Shown here piece after piece: positions 9,200 to 18,384 of a stretch of DNA of 64,000 nucleotides. The translations under genes and the position numbers were made by a program. Below the pieces are notes generated by a model that saw only the letters and a program-made list of their open reading frames with translations, did no database searches and was not told the DNA's origin. The stretch spans positions 2,046,001 through 2,110,000 of the forward strand of contig NZ_LT907980.1 in the NCBI RefSeq assembly GCF_900215155.1. The letters are read 5' to 3'. Source of the DNA: Marinobacter sp. LV10R510-11A. GTDB lineage: Bacteria > Pseudomonadota > Gammaproteobacteria > Pseudomonadales > Oleiphilaceae. Position 1 is the stretch's first letter; every line of letters begins with the position of its first letter.

Positions 9200-10901
9200 T
9201 CTACAGTTCACCTGCCCATTCCCACTGATCGGCGAACAGCCTATCAGTGCCGAAATCAGCGCAGATATCCCAACAAGCGCAACCGTTGGCACCCCGTTCC
9301 CCTCATTTGCTGTAACGGCGATGACACTGGTAAACGACGACTCACGCGTTGGTTTGAAACTGGTCGGCTCAAAAACCGTTGAAGGTTCAGCGGTAAACAC
9401 CAACCAGATCATCACTGCAGGCCGTACCGTTGAGCAGATTGTTACCCTCACCATTCCTCAGAGTCCAATCCCTGAAGAATCCGGCGCATTCACTGTTCCG
9501 GCCAACGGCCAGGCGCCAGAATTCACATTTACCGACCAAGATGTAGGCAATGCAGAAATCCGCGTTGGCGGGCTGACACTGAATTTGGTTGCACGCACAG
9601 CCAACGGCGATATAGCTCCGGCCCCTATCGGTGAGATTACAACGAACTGTACCCTGCTCGCGGGTCAGGACAACTTGCTGCAAACCGTTACCGTGGAAGG
9701 TGACGTTGTCGAAACGCCACGCATTGCGGTAAACCGTGATGAGATAGCGTTTGGTAATGTGCAGGCTGGTGTAACCAAAGATGAAACCGTTACCCTCAGC
9801 AACACCGGCAATGCCGCACTAGGCATCAACGGTGTTTCAATTGCTGGCGCAAACGCCAGTTCGTTTATGCAGAGCAACAGCTGCAGCACTATCGCTGCCG
9901 GCGAAAGCTGTGACGTAAACGTTACCTACATTCCAGATGGCGAAGGCACTCAGAATGCAACACTGACCATCAACTCAACCGACGCAGACAACAGCTCTGT
10001 AGACGTTGCACTGAGCGGTCGCAGTGTTCTTGCGCCGATTCCTGAGATTGCCGTTACACCGGCATCTGTAAGCTTAGGCCAGGTTCAGTTGGGCCAGAGC
10101 AAATCTGCTCAGGTCACCGTTTCTAACAACGGCAACGAAACCCTGCTGATCAACAGCATCAACCTAGCCGGCCCCGACGCAAGTGAGTTCCTGCAGACCA
10201 ATAACTGCACCACGGTCGCACCTGAGCAAACCTGCGCTATTGATGTGAGCTTCACAGCTGCCGCTACTGGCGTCCGTAACGCCGAGCTAGTAATCGGATC
10301 CAACGACGCTGAGAGCCCAGAAATCTCCGTTCCAGTAAGTGCAGAGGGCTTCGAAGCATCGGGCGATGCAATCGAACTTCTGTTGGGCCTGAAAGGCTCT
10401 ACCTACATCAAGTCTTCAGACAGCACCTTGCCTCTTAACGGCAGCATCGCAACCCTGCTGGAGCTAGCAAGTGGTACTTTTGAGGCAGACCTAGCCATCG
10501 ACCCAACGGTTGGTCACTTCTCGATCAAAATTCTGTGGAGCCGCCTGAAAGGTGTAGCGAACGTAGAATTCGAGCAGTCCGAAATGACGACCGGCTCACT
10601 GGTTAACGGAAAGCTGACTGCCAATTCCCACCTGTATGTGAAGGTGCCTAAGGTCCAGCTCAAGCTGTGGGGCATCCCCATCAGAGTTGGCGGCGGCGAT
10701 CAGTGCCAGTCGATCCAGCCTGTGGATATCACTCTGATCTCAAACGAAGGCTCTAACTTCTCGCCGGCAACTGGCGGTGATGTGAGCGGTGTATACGACC
10801 TGCCGCCTCTTGAAAACTGCGGCCTGTTGACAGACGTTCTCAACCAGTTCCTGTCTGGTTCCGACAACACTATCAACCTAACGTTGACTCCGGAGCTTTA
10901 A
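9060..10901 (+). CDS. exported choice-of-anchor D / DUF6801-like protein
   Basis: A 613-residue secreted or surface protein. Signal-peptide core ALAAAALMSGAGSALA ends at a likely cleavage site ALA|SP. The N-terminal domain (about 40-225) contains CPFPLIGEQPISAEIS, resembling DUF6801. Two immunoglobulin-like choice-of-anchor D repeats follow (about 225-325 and 330-430), each with an FGNVQ- or LGQVQ-type start, an NxG turn and a Cys pair. The last 180 residues form an unrecognised beta-rich domain with one Cys pair. The only ATG giving this frame lies at 9060, inside the upstream AraC gene, so 140 bp overlap; the first 25 residues derive from AraC coding DNA. Function unknown; likely envelope. 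Confidence 0.75.
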   Translation: MYRWSPLLKSLVSATKQVLPKPIAPALAAAALMSGAGSALASPVSTNLQFTCPFPLIGEQPISAEISADIPTSATVGTPFPSFAVTAMTLVNDDSRVGLKLVGSKTVEGSAVNTNQIITAGRTVEQIVTLTIPQSPIPEESGAFTVPANGQAPEFTFTDQDVGNAEIRVGGLTLNLVARTANGDIAPAPIGEITTNCTLLAGQDNLLQTVTVEGDVVETPRIAVNRDEIAFGNVQAGVTKDETVTLSNTGNAALGINGVSIAGANASSFMQSNSCSTIAAGESCDVNVTYIPDGEGTQNATLTINSTDADNSSVDVALSGRSVLAPIPEIAVTPASVSLGQVQLGQSKSAQVTVSNNGNETLLINSINLAGPDASEFLQTNNCTTVAPEQTCAIDVSFTAAATGVRNAELVIGSNDAESPEISVPVSAEGFEASGDAIELLLGLKGSTYIKSSDSTLPLNGSIATLLELASGTFEADLAIDPTVGHFSIKILWSRLKGVANVEFEQSEMTTGSLVNGKLTANSHLYVKVPKVQLKLWGIPIRVGGGDQCQSIQPVDITLISNEGSNFSPATGGDVSGVYDLPPLENCGLLTDVLNQFLSGSDNTINLTLTPEL

Positions 10902-10908
10902 GGAAAAA

Positions 10909-10931
10909 GAGGGCTTTCTGAAGAAGCCCTC
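10909..10931 (+). terminator. hairpin after the choice-of-anchor D gene
   Basis: Stem GAGGGCTT (10909-10916) pairs with AAGCCCTC (10924-10931). It begins 8 nt after the stop codon. No T-run follows, so termination may be weak or the hairpin may stabilise the upstream mRNA. Confidence 0.5.
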
Positions 10932-10935
10932 GCCT

Positions 10936-10964
10936 GGCCAGCCGGCCTCATATCCCGGCTGGCC
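10936..10964 (+). terminator. second hairpin between the two exported-protein genes
   Basis: Perfect 10-bp stem GGCCAGCCGG (10936-10945) with CCGGCTGGCC (10955-10964) and a 9-nt loop. It lies 4 nt after the first hairpin and 29 nt before the next start codon. With no T-tract it is as likely a processing or attenuating structure as a terminator. Confidence 0.45.
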
Positions 10965-10993
10965 TTCATAACAAAAGCAAAAAAGGAATTATT

Positions 10994-11818
10994 ATGAAAA
11001 GCCTGAAGAAATCAGTACTGGTGCTAGCAATTGCAAGCCTGTCGTTCGCGGCACACGCGGAACTCAAGCCACTTGAAGACGCCCATATGGGTAACATTAC
11101 CGGCCAGGCCGGTGTCACTATTGAACTGGAAACCCAGGTCAATATTGGCGAATTCATTTACACGGATGAAGGCTCACTCTCCGTGAAGGATATTTTCATT
11201 GGCGGTGCCAATCGCACCGACATGTTTGCTGAATTTACCGATCCGGCAATCCGCAACTTCCTGTTCGCCGAGTCCAGCGACTTGATCGACAACATCAAGG
11301 TCGAAATCGATATTGCAGATGACGGTGATGCGTTGATCAACGTATTCCCACTGGTTGCTGCGCCCATCGACTTTTCCGTGAAAACCGGCGAATGGTCTCT
11401 GCAAGGGCACACCGACTCCACTGTACTGGCGAATAATTTCGCCATGGACGGTGTGGTAACAGAACTTAAAATCCGTATCGACACTGCAACTGATGAGATG
11501 AACGTGCAAACCCTGTTTGCAATCGATGATCTGGATGTTGACGTTGAGTTCCTAGCTCTCGGCATTCGCGACCTGCACCTAACCGGCGCAAGATTAGATC
11601 CGGACGACCCTATAGTTACAAAACTTGGCGCCAAAGTAGACATGGACATCTACCATGGTACTAGGGCCAATGGCGATTCAGCTCTGGCAATCGACCTGAA
11701 CACCTTTGAGGCCGACATGTCCATTGGGCAGATTCTTGTTGGTGGCACCTCCATCGGCTCAGTGGCTCTGGACAACCTCTCCGTTCAGAACACTGCAATG
11801 CGGATATACGGCCACTAA
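10994..11818 (+). CDS. exported DUF6160-like protein
   Basis: A 274-residue protein with a clean signal peptide (MKSLKKSVLVLAIASLSFAAHA, cut after AHA). The mature N-terminus LKPLEDAHMGNITGQAGVTIEL is typical of DUF6160-type secreted proteins in Marinobacter and Pseudomonas-like bacteria. The remainder is acidic and rich in short beta strands (DDLDVDVEFLALGIRDLHL). AAGGA precedes the ATG. Same direction as, and 92 nt after, the choice-of-anchor D gene, so the two may be co-transcribed despite the hairpins. Function unknown; envelope or surface location inferred. Confidence 0.75.
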   Translation: MKSLKKSVLVLAIASLSFAAHAELKPLEDAHMGNITGQAGVTIELETQVNIGEFIYTDEGSLSVKDIFIGGANRTDMFAEFTDPAIRNFLFAESSDLIDNIKVEIDIADDGDALINVFPLVAAPIDFSVKTGEWSLQGHTDSTVLANNFAMDGVVTELKIRIDTATDEMNVQTLFAIDDLDVDVEFLALGIRDLHLTGARLDPDDPIVTKLGAKVDMDIYHGTRANGDSALAIDLNTFEADMSIGQILVGGTSIGSVALDNLSVQNTAMRIYGH

Positions 11819-11826
11819 GGCTAATC

Positions 11827-11857
11827 GAGCCTCCGGTGTTCCGGAGGCTCTCTCCCT
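11827..11857 (+). terminator. intrinsic terminator after DUF6160-like gene
   Basis: Perfect 10-bp stem GAGCCTCCGG/CCGGAGGCTC (11827-11836 with 11841-11850) and tetraloop TGTT, followed by a pyrimidine-rich TCTCCCTT. It begins 8 nt after the stop codon. Confidence 0.75.
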
Positions 11858-11955
11858 TCAACGGGTTCCCCCCCCTTTTTTTATACGGCCCAAGGGCGCA
11901 GAAAGAAAATCTGGCTGGTATCATGCCCAAACTTTGATACGTAACCGGATAACCG

Positions 11956-12894
11956 ATGACCAGCAATCACTCCACCCGTCTTAACAAATACATCAGCGAA
12001 AGCGGCATGTGTTCCCGCCGGGAAGCGGATCGCTACATTGAGCAGCGAGCCGTCTTTATCAATGGCAAGCGGGCCAGCGTAGGCGACCAGGTATTACCGA
12101 CCGACACCGTTAAAGTAAACGGCCAGGTTATCGAGCCCCGCACGGAAGAAGATTTGGTATTTATCGCCCTGAACAAGCCGGTCGGCATCGTAAGCACCAC
12201 CGATGACGCAGAAAAGTACAACATTCAGCGTTTTGTTGGCCACGGTGCGCGCATTTTTCCAATCGGGCGCCTAGACAAGGACTCACAGGGGCTGATCTTC
12301 ATGACCAGCAACGGCGACTTGGTGAATAAAATCCTGCGCGCCGGCAACAATCACGAAAAAGAATACGTTGTCACGGTCGATAAGCCGATTACCAAATCGT
12401 TTATTCAAGGCATGGCCGGAGGCGTTCCCATCCTCGGCACCATGACCAAAAAATGTAAAGTGGTGCAGGAAAGCCGTTTTGTATTTCGCTTAACGCTGGT
12501 GCAAGGACTAAACCGCCAGATTCGCAGAATGAGCGAGCATTTCGGGTTTGAAGTAACGCGGCTTGAGCGCGTCCGCATTATGAACGTTAACCTGAAAGGA
12601 TTAGCAGTGGGCCAGTGGCGCGACCTTACAGAGAAAGAACTCGCAGGCCTGTTTGATGCCATTCGTGATTCATCTTCCGATGGCGCACCAGACAAGCCTG
12701 CACCTGCAAGTAAGAAACCCGCTGGCAAACCCAAGCACACACCGAAACCACTGGGGTTCGGCCACAAAGCTGGGCCTAAAGCTCCGGGTGTCCGGCCTAA
12801 AATACCTGGTTCCAGACCAGAAACAGGCAAAAAGCCCAAATCGTCGAAACGCCCCAAAGCCGGAAAGCCAAGGCAGCGCAGCATCAAACGATAG
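11956..12894 (+). CDS. rluF: 23S rRNA pseudouridine synthase, RluF-like
   Basis: Pseudouridine synthase of the RsuA/RluB/E/F group. An S4 RNA-binding domain (about 7-55, [20 protein letters not shown]) precedes the catalytic domain with Asp107 in [16 protein letters not shown] and [14 protein letters not shown] also match. In E. coli RluF modifies 23S U2604. The protein has 312 residues; the last 70 are a lysine/proline-rich tail without predicted structure, longer than in E. coli (about 290 residues total). The tail may aid RNA binding. It stands alone, with a C8T7 homopolymer run upstream. Confidence 0.9.
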   Translation: MTSNHSTRLNKYISESGMCSRREADRYIEQRAVFINGKRASVGDQVLPTDTVKVNGQVIEPRTEEDLVFIALNKPVGIVSTTDDAEKYNIQRFVGHGARIFPIGRLDKDSQGLIFMTSNGDLVNKILRAGNNHEKEYVVTVDKPITKSFIQGMAGGVPILGTMTKKCKVVQESRFVFRLTLVQGLNRQIRRMSEHFGFEVTRLERVRIMNVNLKGLAVGQWRDLTEKELAGLFDAIRDSSSDGAPDKPAPASKKPAGKPKHTPKPLGFGHKAGPKAPGVRPKIPGSRPETGKKPKSSKRPKAGKPRQRSIKR

Positions 12895-12925
12895 CCAAAG
12901 CTGAACCGGGGGGGGGACTAACTAG

Positions 12926-13615
12926 CTATTCCGCCGGCGTTGGCCGCACCAAAATTTCGTTTACATCCACGTGGGAAGGCTGGGATACCGCATAGATCAC
13001 AGCACGGGCGATGTCTTCCGGCATCAACGCATGTGCGGGTGGCTTATCAAAAAACGGCGTATCAACCATGCCGGGCTCTATCAAAGTCACCCGCACCCCG
13101 GAACCGCGTAACTCTTCCCGCACGCCATAGCCAATCGCGGAAACAGCCCATTTAGTGGCGCTGTACATAGAGCCAGGAATTGTGACCCTGCCTGCGGCAG
13201 AGCCTGTCAGCAACAAGTGCCCCTTACTTTCTCGCAGGGCCGGCAGACAATGCTGAAGGGTCAGGCCCACGCCGTAAATGTTGGTGAGGATCATATCTTT
13301 CCAAACCTCCGGGTCGGCTTCGCTAAAGCCACCCGGCTCCCCGCCTCGGCCAGCATTAGCAAAGACAGAATCGATACGACCGAAGGTTTTCAGGGCCTGT
13401 TCAACCATAGACCTCTGATCTTCGCCCTTCTGTACATCGCACTCAACAATCAGCACTTCGTTGTCACCACCGAGTTCCGCCTGCAAAGCTTTCAGTTTGT
13501 CTGCAGAGCGGGCTGCAAGAACAAGACGATAGCCCTCTTTGGCGGCCGCGCGAGCCGTTGCAGCACCAATGCCGGAAGATGCGCCGGTGATCAACATAAC
13601 GGGATTATCTGCCAT
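12926..13615 (-). CDS. short-chain dehydrogenase/reductase
   Basis: A classical SDR of 229 residues with the cofactor motif TGASSGIG near residue 10, the NAG motif and the catalytic YSATK. It therefore oxidises or reduces an alcohol/carbonyl with NAD(P). GGAGT lies 8 nt before the ATG. The C-terminus VDVNEILVRPTPAE is typical of the YdfG-like serine/hydroxyacid dehydrogenase branch. Substrate unknown. Its 3' end faces rluF; the 31-bp gap holds a run of nine G residues (12908-12916). Confidence 0.85.
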   Translation of the reverse strand: MADNPVMLITGASSGIGAATARAAAKEGYRLVLAARSADKLKALQAELGGDNEVLIVECDVQKGEDQRSMVEQALKTFGRIDSVFANAGRGGEPGGFSEADPEVWKDMILTNIYGVGLTLQHCLPALRESKGHLLLTGSAAGRVTIPGSMYSATKWAVSAIGYGVREELRGSGVRVTLIEPGMVDTPFFDKPPAHALMPEDIARAVIYAVSQPSHVDVNEILVRPTPAE

Positions 13616-13662
13616 ACTTTTTACACTCCATTTATCAGCTACGTTTCGTATCTCTGTGCTTA

Positions 13663-13977
13663 TCAGAAATTTAGCCAGATCAGCACCAACACCGCCATAA
13701 CCAGCAAAACCCAGCGGGCGTAAGAATCCGGTTTGTCATCGCCACTTTCCACGGCTGTGGTAACACAGCTACTCGCCTCATACTCCGTAATCACCTGCCG
13801 GGCCGGGTAAAGATCCTCATCTTCTACATGGACATTGCTGAAGCCAGCTGCGCCTATCTCGCCCATTGCACCTTGTAGATAGAGCCCACCTACGTAGGTT
13901 TCAATGCCATTAGCTTTCAGCAATCCAGCTACAATATGCGCTTCAATGATGTCCTTGGCCCTATATGCAATTTGCAA
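13663..13977 (-). CDS. DUF2007-family small membrane protein
   Basis: A 104-residue protein. The N-terminal half (IAYRAKDIIEAHIVAGLLKANGIE) is the DUF2007 or putative signal-transducing domain, a small ferredoxin-like fold. A single C-terminal membrane helix (YARWVLLVMAVLVLIWLNF) ends the protein. I choose TTG at 13977 as start: AAGGAG lies 7-8 nt upstream and the domain begins exactly there; the longer frame adds a basic stretch unlike the family. It lies 47 nt upstream of the SDR gene. Function unknown. Confidence 0.8.
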   Translation of the reverse strand: MQIAYRAKDIIEAHIVAGLLKANGIETYVGGLYLQGAMGEIGAAGFSNVHVEDEDLYPARQVITEYEASSCVTTAVESGDDKPDSYARWVLLVMAVLVLIWLNF

Positions 13978-14106
13978 AGCCCTTCTCCTTTTGTGACATT
14001 TGAAGGCGTTCATCGCAAAAATGCGATGTAACCTACCTAAAGCATAGTGTGCCCAAGCTAACAGGGCCAACCTTCGCCAACACTACACTTAGAGTACGGA
14101 CAAATT

Positions 14107-15183
14107 ATGGTCTGGATTGTTGTTGCAGTTGCCTTACTCATCGTTGCACTCACTCTCTTCCTGTTTCGGATTGAAGATTTGTCCTATCTGGACCAAGAAG
14201 AGCATTCCGTGAGCGACACACCACCCAGCGCAGAAAACCAGGACGTTTTGGATCGCATCGGGGACATGGGCCGGGCGGCTAAAGGCCTTCGTGGCAAAGC
14301 GCGGCTAATGGCTGTGCGAAAGCATATGGACAGCCTGAGTGATGGCCTAGAATTGGAATCGGAGATCCGGCATTGCGAAAATCCGAACGGTGAGTGGGTC
14401 ATTGCGCCAGGCACGGATACCCAGCGGCGAATTCTTTACATTCACGGTGGTGCCTGGGCAGCGGGCAGCCCGCGCAGCCATCGGGCCATTACGGATCGCC
14501 TGTCCCATGCTGCCAAAGCAGCCGTCTTTGTGGTGGATTACCGCCTTATGCCAGAACACCGGTTTATGGACGGCGTGCGCGATTGCCGTAAAGCCTATAC
14601 TTGGCTGACAGAAAATGGCCCAGACGGCCCAAGTGAAGCCACGTTTATTCTGGTGGCGGGAGATTCAGCAGGCGGCAGCCATACCCTTGGGCTTCTGGCC
14701 TGGATTCGGGAAAGCGGGCTGCGCCAGGCCGACGGTGCCGTTGCGTTTTCGCCCTCTACAGACCTCACCCTCTCGGCACCCAGCAACCGCAACAACATCG
14801 CGACAGACCCCCTATTAGGCCCTGCATTTGGCAGTCTATCCAAAATCCCCCGGCCGGTTATCTGGTGGGCGACGTTCGCCGCATTTCGTGTTTCCCCCAC
14901 CAGCCCAGTTGCATCGCCGCTCTTGGGCAGCCTCGCCAACCTGCCTCCCATTCTGATTCAGGTCAGCGATACGGAGATGCTACTGGACAACGCCCGACGC
15001 TACGCTGCAAAGGCAAACGCTCAGGGCTCCCAAGTGACGCTGCACACTTGGCCCGGCATGGTTCATGTCTGGCAGATTTTCACGCCCATGCTGCCGGAAG
15101 CCGAAGAAGCCTTCGCCGATATAGAATTGTTTGTCAGCAAGCTTGAATCACACAAAGCGCAACCAGAGTTGGCTCAGACCTGA
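14107..15183 (+). CDS. alpha/beta hydrolase, HSL-type esterase, membrane-anchored
   Basis: A 358-residue esterase/lipase of the hormone-sensitive-lipase group. It shows the oxyanion motif HGGAW (113-117), the nucleophile Ser187 in GDSAGG, the acid in QVSDTEMLLDNA and the histidine in GMVHVWQ. An N-terminal membrane helix (VWIVVAVALLIVALTLFLF) acts as an anchor. It probably hydrolyses short- to medium-chain esters, but the substrate cannot be read. The 3' end overlaps arfB by 10 nt on the opposite strand. Confidence 0.88.
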   Translation: MVWIVVAVALLIVALTLFLFRIEDLSYLDQEEHSVSDTPPSAENQDVLDRIGDMGRAAKGLRGKARLMAVRKHMDSLSDGLELESEIRHCENPNGEWVIAPGTDTQRRILYIHGGAWAAGSPRSHRAITDRLSHAAKAAVFVVDYRLMPEHRFMDGVRDCRKAYTWLTENGPDGPSEATFILVAGDSAGGSHTLGLLAWIRESGLRQADGAVAFSPSTDLTLSAPSNRNNIATDPLLGPAFGSLSKIPRPVIWWATFAAFRVSPTSPVASPLLGSLANLPPILIQVSDTEMLLDNARRYAAKANAQGSQVTLHTWPGMVHVWQIFTPMLPEAEEAFADIELFVSKLESHKAQPELAQT

Positions 15184-15587
15184 ACCTTGCCCCGGAGGGA
15201 TTTGGTTTTGCCTTTCTGTGTCTTGCGATCAACCCTTTTACGCCGAGCGGATTTTGAGGGTCGGGTAGCGCGACGCGCCTTCTGTACTTTGACTGCCTCC
15301 TGTATCAACTCCTTCAGGCGTTCAAGCGCATCGTCCTTATTCAGCTCCAGCGTACGATGCGACTGGGCTTTGATAATAATAACGCCCTCCTTACTTATGC
15401 GCTGACCCTGAAGCGCCAGAAGACGCTCCTTATAGAACGGAGGCAGGGCGGAATTTTGAATATCGAAGCGAAGATGCACGGCCGATGCCACTTTATTAAC
15501 GTTCTGGCCACCATTGCCCTGAGCTCTAATCTGGGTAATTTCTAGTTCCCAGTCAGCAATTTCAACAGCATTTGATATTTTCAACAT
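15174..15587 (-). CDS. arfB: alternative ribosome-rescue factor ArfB (peptidyl-tRNA hydrolase)
   Basis: ArfB (YaeJ) releases ribosomes stalled without a stop codon by hydrolysing peptidyl-tRNA. The GGQ motif lies at residues 26-28 (QGNGGQNVNK). The C-terminal basic tail, RKTQKGKTKSLRGK, enters the empty mRNA channel in the E. coli protein. Length is 137 residues (E. coli 140). The start at ATG 15587 gives the normal N-terminus MLKISNAVEI; the frame continues upstream without family similarity. Confidence 0.93.
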   Translation of the reverse strand: MLKISNAVEIADWELEITQIRAQGNGGQNVNKVASAVHLRFDIQNSALPPFYKERLLALQGQRISKEGVIIIKAQSHRTLELNKDDALERLKELIQEAVKVQKARRATRPSKSARRKRVDRKTQKGKTKSLRGKVQV

Positions 15588-15680
15588 GGCCCAAGGATAC
15601 CAAATACCGCAAACCGTAACCTGACATCCCGGCAATTCGATAATACAGTGGAGACAAAGAACCGTAGCTCAGGATTTTGC

Positions 15681-16181
15681 ATGGCTCAGACTTTCAGGTA
15701 TGCCTTCATTTTGGTCTTCTCGTCCCTTGTGATGGGCGGCTGCGCCAGCAATCAGAGCTTTCAGCCCCGCACTGCGCACTCTCAATACTCACCTGTTGAG
15801 TCCGTACCTGGATCTGCGAAGGCGGAAAAACTCTGGCAGGCATTTGAGCGCTATGAAGGCACGCCTTACCAATACGGCGGCACCACAGGCCGCGGGTTCG
15901 ACTGCTCAGGCTTTATCACTACGGCCTATCGCGAGGGCCTTGGGCAACAACTGCCACGTACAACCTCGCAAATGCTGCGCTACGGTGATGTGGTTCAGCC
16001 CAGAGATGTTAAGCCCGGCGACATCGTGTTTTTCAGAATCGCAGGAAAAGACCAGCATGCTGGCATCTATATGGGTGACAACCGCTTTATCCACGCGTCC
16101 ACATCCTCCGGCGTGATCATGTCGGAACTGAACGGCTATTATTGGAAAGACCGATTCTCCAGCGCTCGACGGTTTGATTAA
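15681..16181 (+). CDS. NlpC/P60 lipoprotein, peptidoglycan endopeptidase
   Basis: A 166-residue lipoprotein. The signal peptide ends in the lipobox LVMGGC with lipidated Cys21. The NlpC/P60 domain follows, with catalytic Cys75 (DCSGF), His126 (HAGIYMG) and His138 (FIHAS). These enzymes cut peptide cross-links in murein, here probably from the outer membrane side facing the periplasm (Spr/MepS-like). The start at ATG 15681 has AGGA at 6 nt; an in-frame GTG at 15648 would add 11 residues ahead of the signal peptide and is less likely. Confidence 0.9.
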   Translation: MAQTFRYAFILVFSSLVMGGCASNQSFQPRTAHSQYSPVESVPGSAKAEKLWQAFERYEGTPYQYGGTTGRGFDCSGFITTAYREGLGQQLPRTTSQMLRYGDVVQPRDVKPGDIVFFRIAGKDQHAGIYMGDNRFIHASTSSGVIMSELNGYYWKDRFSSARRFD

Positions 16182-16209
16182 CTCTTTGTATTAAAACTCT
16201 TTATTGACG

Positions 16210-16845
16210 CTAAAGGCCGCCGTTGAACGCAAGATGAAACGCGATGGCTGCCATCATCAAACCAATAACGCCATCTATTATCCGCCAGGCCAGCGGGCGT
16301 GAAAGAATAGGCGCCAAAGCAGACCCACTCCAAGCCAACAAACCAAACCACAGAACAGACGCGCTGCTGGCGCCCGCCACAAACGTCGTTGCGTTGTCCT
16401 GCTGTGCACCTACCGCTGGGATCAGCAAAAGCGTATCCAGATACACCTGAGGGTTCAGCAGGGTAACCGCGAGCGTGGTTAGTAGAACGCCCTTAAGGCT
16501 TCGGCGAGACACCTCGCCGGCTTCAAGCACAGCCCTACCCCGGCCAGCTCGAACAAAGGCCTGGATAGCCAGCCACCCAAGAAAAATCACCCCAAGCCAG
16601 CGCAAGACTTCCAATGCCTGGGGCATGGCCATCAAAGCCGCGCTGACTCCGAACATGCCAAGCGTGAAAAGAGCAATATCCGATGCCATGCACAGACCGG
16701 CCGCCCACCAGTGGTGCTCGCGCCGGATCGCCTGGCTCAGCACGTAAGCATTCTGCGCTCCAATAGCAACGATCATTCCGCCGCAGACAATCAAACCCGT
16801 TAAGTAACTCTCTAGGTAATTCTCAAGCACCGCTGTTTTCTCCAT
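16210..16845 (-). CDS. argO: LysE/ArgO-family amino-acid exporter
   Basis: A 211-residue inner-membrane exporter with about six membrane helices. It carries the family motifs GAQNAYVLSQ (about 29-38) and NPQVYLDTLLLI. ArgO exports arginine and lysine or toxic analogues. It is divergent from the argP-type LysR gene with a 73-bp gap, the usual gene pair. The N-terminus is some eight residues longer than common ArgO; no strong ribosome binding site is visible, so the true start may be slightly downstream. Confidence 0.9.
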   Translation of the reverse strand: MEKTAVLENYLESYLTGLIVCGGMIVAIGAQNAYVLSQAIRREHHWWAAGLCMASDIALFTLGMFGVSAALMAMPQALEVLRWLGVIFLGWLAIQAFVRAGRGRAVLEAGEVSRRSLKGVLLTTLAVTLLNPQVYLDTLLLIPAVGAQQDNATTFVAGASSASVLWFGLLAWSGSALAPILSRPLAWRIIDGVIGLMMAAIAFHLAFNGGL

Positions 16846-16918
16846 TTTGATGCCGCAAGAATAACGACTTACCGCTATACTTGAAATTCATATTCCTAAT
16901 GACGCATCAGTTTTTCTT

Positions 16919-17785
16919 ATGATCGATTATAAATTACTAGAAGCCCTTGCCACGGTTGTTGAGACCGGTGGTTTTGAGCGCGCAGGCGCTGTGCTTGGCC
17001 TGAGTCAATCTGCTATTTCTCAGCGTATCCGCACCCTAGAGGTTCGCATCGGACAACCGGTTCTGTTACGCAGCCCTGTTCCCAGAGCCACACCGGCCGG
17101 GCAGCAGCTGCTGAACCACGTTCAGCAGGTTCAGCTTCTTGAGCGAGATCTGGCGAAATCGTTGCCTACGCTTTCCGAGCCTGCCGCACGGTTACGTATC
17201 GCGCTCAATGCCGACAGCCTCGCAACTTGGTGGGCAGACGCCATTGGTGAGTTCTGTGATGAGGAAACACTGTTGCTGGATATGGTGGTTGAAGATCAGG
17301 ACATAGCGCTGCGACGGATGCGCGAAGGTGATGTCGCCGCCTGCCTGTGCAGCAATCCACAGGCCGTCGCCGGGGCCCGCTGCGTTCCACTTGGCACCAT
17401 GACTTACATGCCCCTAGCGACACCTTCGTATAAAACACGGTATTTCAACCAAGGCTTTAATGAACAAAGCCTGCAGTCAGCACCTGCGATTGTATTCGGG
17501 CCAAATGATCAGTTACAGCACCGATTCTTGGCTCAGAGTGGCTACCACGGCCCCTTCCCCTATCATTTGTGCCCTTCTTCTGAAGGCTTTGTAAAACTGG
17601 CGTTGGCGAGCATGGGTTACGGAATGATCCCGGAGATTCAGGCGAGGCCGGAGATCAAGGCGGGCCGATTGATTAGCATTGCTCCTGGCCAATCCCTTGA
17701 TGTTCAGCTTTACTGGCACTTCTGGCGTCACAGCGGGAATGTTATGGAGCGGCTAACGGCTGCGTTGAAGGCGGCAAACCCTTAG
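16919..17785 (+). CDS. argP: LysR-family regulator ArgP
   Basis: A 288-residue LysR-type regulator. The N-terminal winged HTH (2-61) contains GGFERAGAVLGLSQSAISQRI; an effector domain follows. ArgP/LysG proteins activate argO in response to arginine and are inhibited by lysine. The divergent argO neighbour supports this assignment. The 3' end overlaps the CPBP protease gene by 4 nt on the opposite strand. Confidence 0.9.
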   Translation: MIDYKLLEALATVVETGGFERAGAVLGLSQSAISQRIRTLEVRIGQPVLLRSPVPRATPAGQQLLNHVQQVQLLERDLAKSLPTLSEPAARLRIALNADSLATWWADAIGEFCDEETLLLDMVVEDQDIALRRMREGDVAACLCSNPQAVAGARCVPLGTMTYMPLATPSYKTRYFNQGFNEQSLQSAPAIVFGPNDQLQHRFLAQSGYHGPFPYHLCPSSEGFVKLALASMGYGMIPEIQARPEIKAGRLISIAPGQSLDVQLYWHFWRHSGNVMERLTAALKAANP

Positions 17786-18384
17786 CTTTTCTGTCGCACG
17801 CGGATACCAAACCACTCAGGAAATCGAAGCAGACAGAACAGCGCTATCATGTCGTAAACACTGTGCCAGATCATGACTAGCAGAATACTGTCGGTTATTG
17901 CGTAAGCCAACCCAAGCACCAGCCCAAGGCCTGTAGCGATAACAAAGTATGCAAAGGAAACGCAGTGCACTAAACCGAAAAGCACGGATGCAGCCAGCAC
18001 AGCGGTAGTGGCATTGGTGTGCACGGCGAGCCACCCCTGCACTGTTCCCCGGAACAGGAGTTCTTCGCCTACACCGGCAAAGATTGAAAGCAGAAGAAGC
18101 ACAGACCAAGAATAGCCGGATGCAAACCTGTAAAGGCCACGCATTTGTCGATCAAGGTTATCCGGGAACAAACCGGGAATCCGGGAGAGCAATAAAAGAA
18201 CACCATATGTGCACAGCGCACCCAGAAAACCATAGAGCACACTTGGCAAAAGCCCGGCTCCGGAGACCTGCACGGGAATATCCACGACCAGAATCACCAG
18301 CAGCCCAACCACGCCAATCCCACCCTGGAACACCAAGGCATTAATCGGAGAAACCTTCGATCTATTCCCGTTGCTCACCGTCAT
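17782..18384 (-). CDS. CPBP-family intramembrane metalloprotease
   Basis: A 200-residue membrane protein with about six helices. The CPBP (CAAX/bacteriocin-processing) motif EELLFRG sits near residue 108, and the second-motif histidines are in LFGLVHCVSF and IWHSVYD. These glutamyl proteases mature prenylated or bacteriocin peptides or act in membrane stress; the substrate is unknown. The ATG begins directly after the stop codon of the upstream dienoyl-CoA isomerase gene, so the two are co-transcribed. Confidence 0.82.
   Translation of the reverse strand: MTVSNGNRSKVSPINALVFQGGIGVVGLLVILVVDIPVQVSGAGLLPSVLYGFLGALCTYGVLLLLSRIPGLFPDNLDRQMRGLYRFASGYSWSVLLLLSIFAGVGEELLFRGTVQGWLAVHTNATTAVLAASVLFGLVHCVSFAYFVIATGLGLVLGLAYAITDSILLVMIWHSVYDMIALFCLLRFPEWFGIRVRQKS

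Noticed and set aside
12908..12916. Run of nine G residues between rluF and the SDR gene, and the C8T7 run near 11870.
   Set aside because: Homopolymers in non-coding gaps; possible phase-variation or sequencing-error sites but no gene or promoter depends on them visibly.
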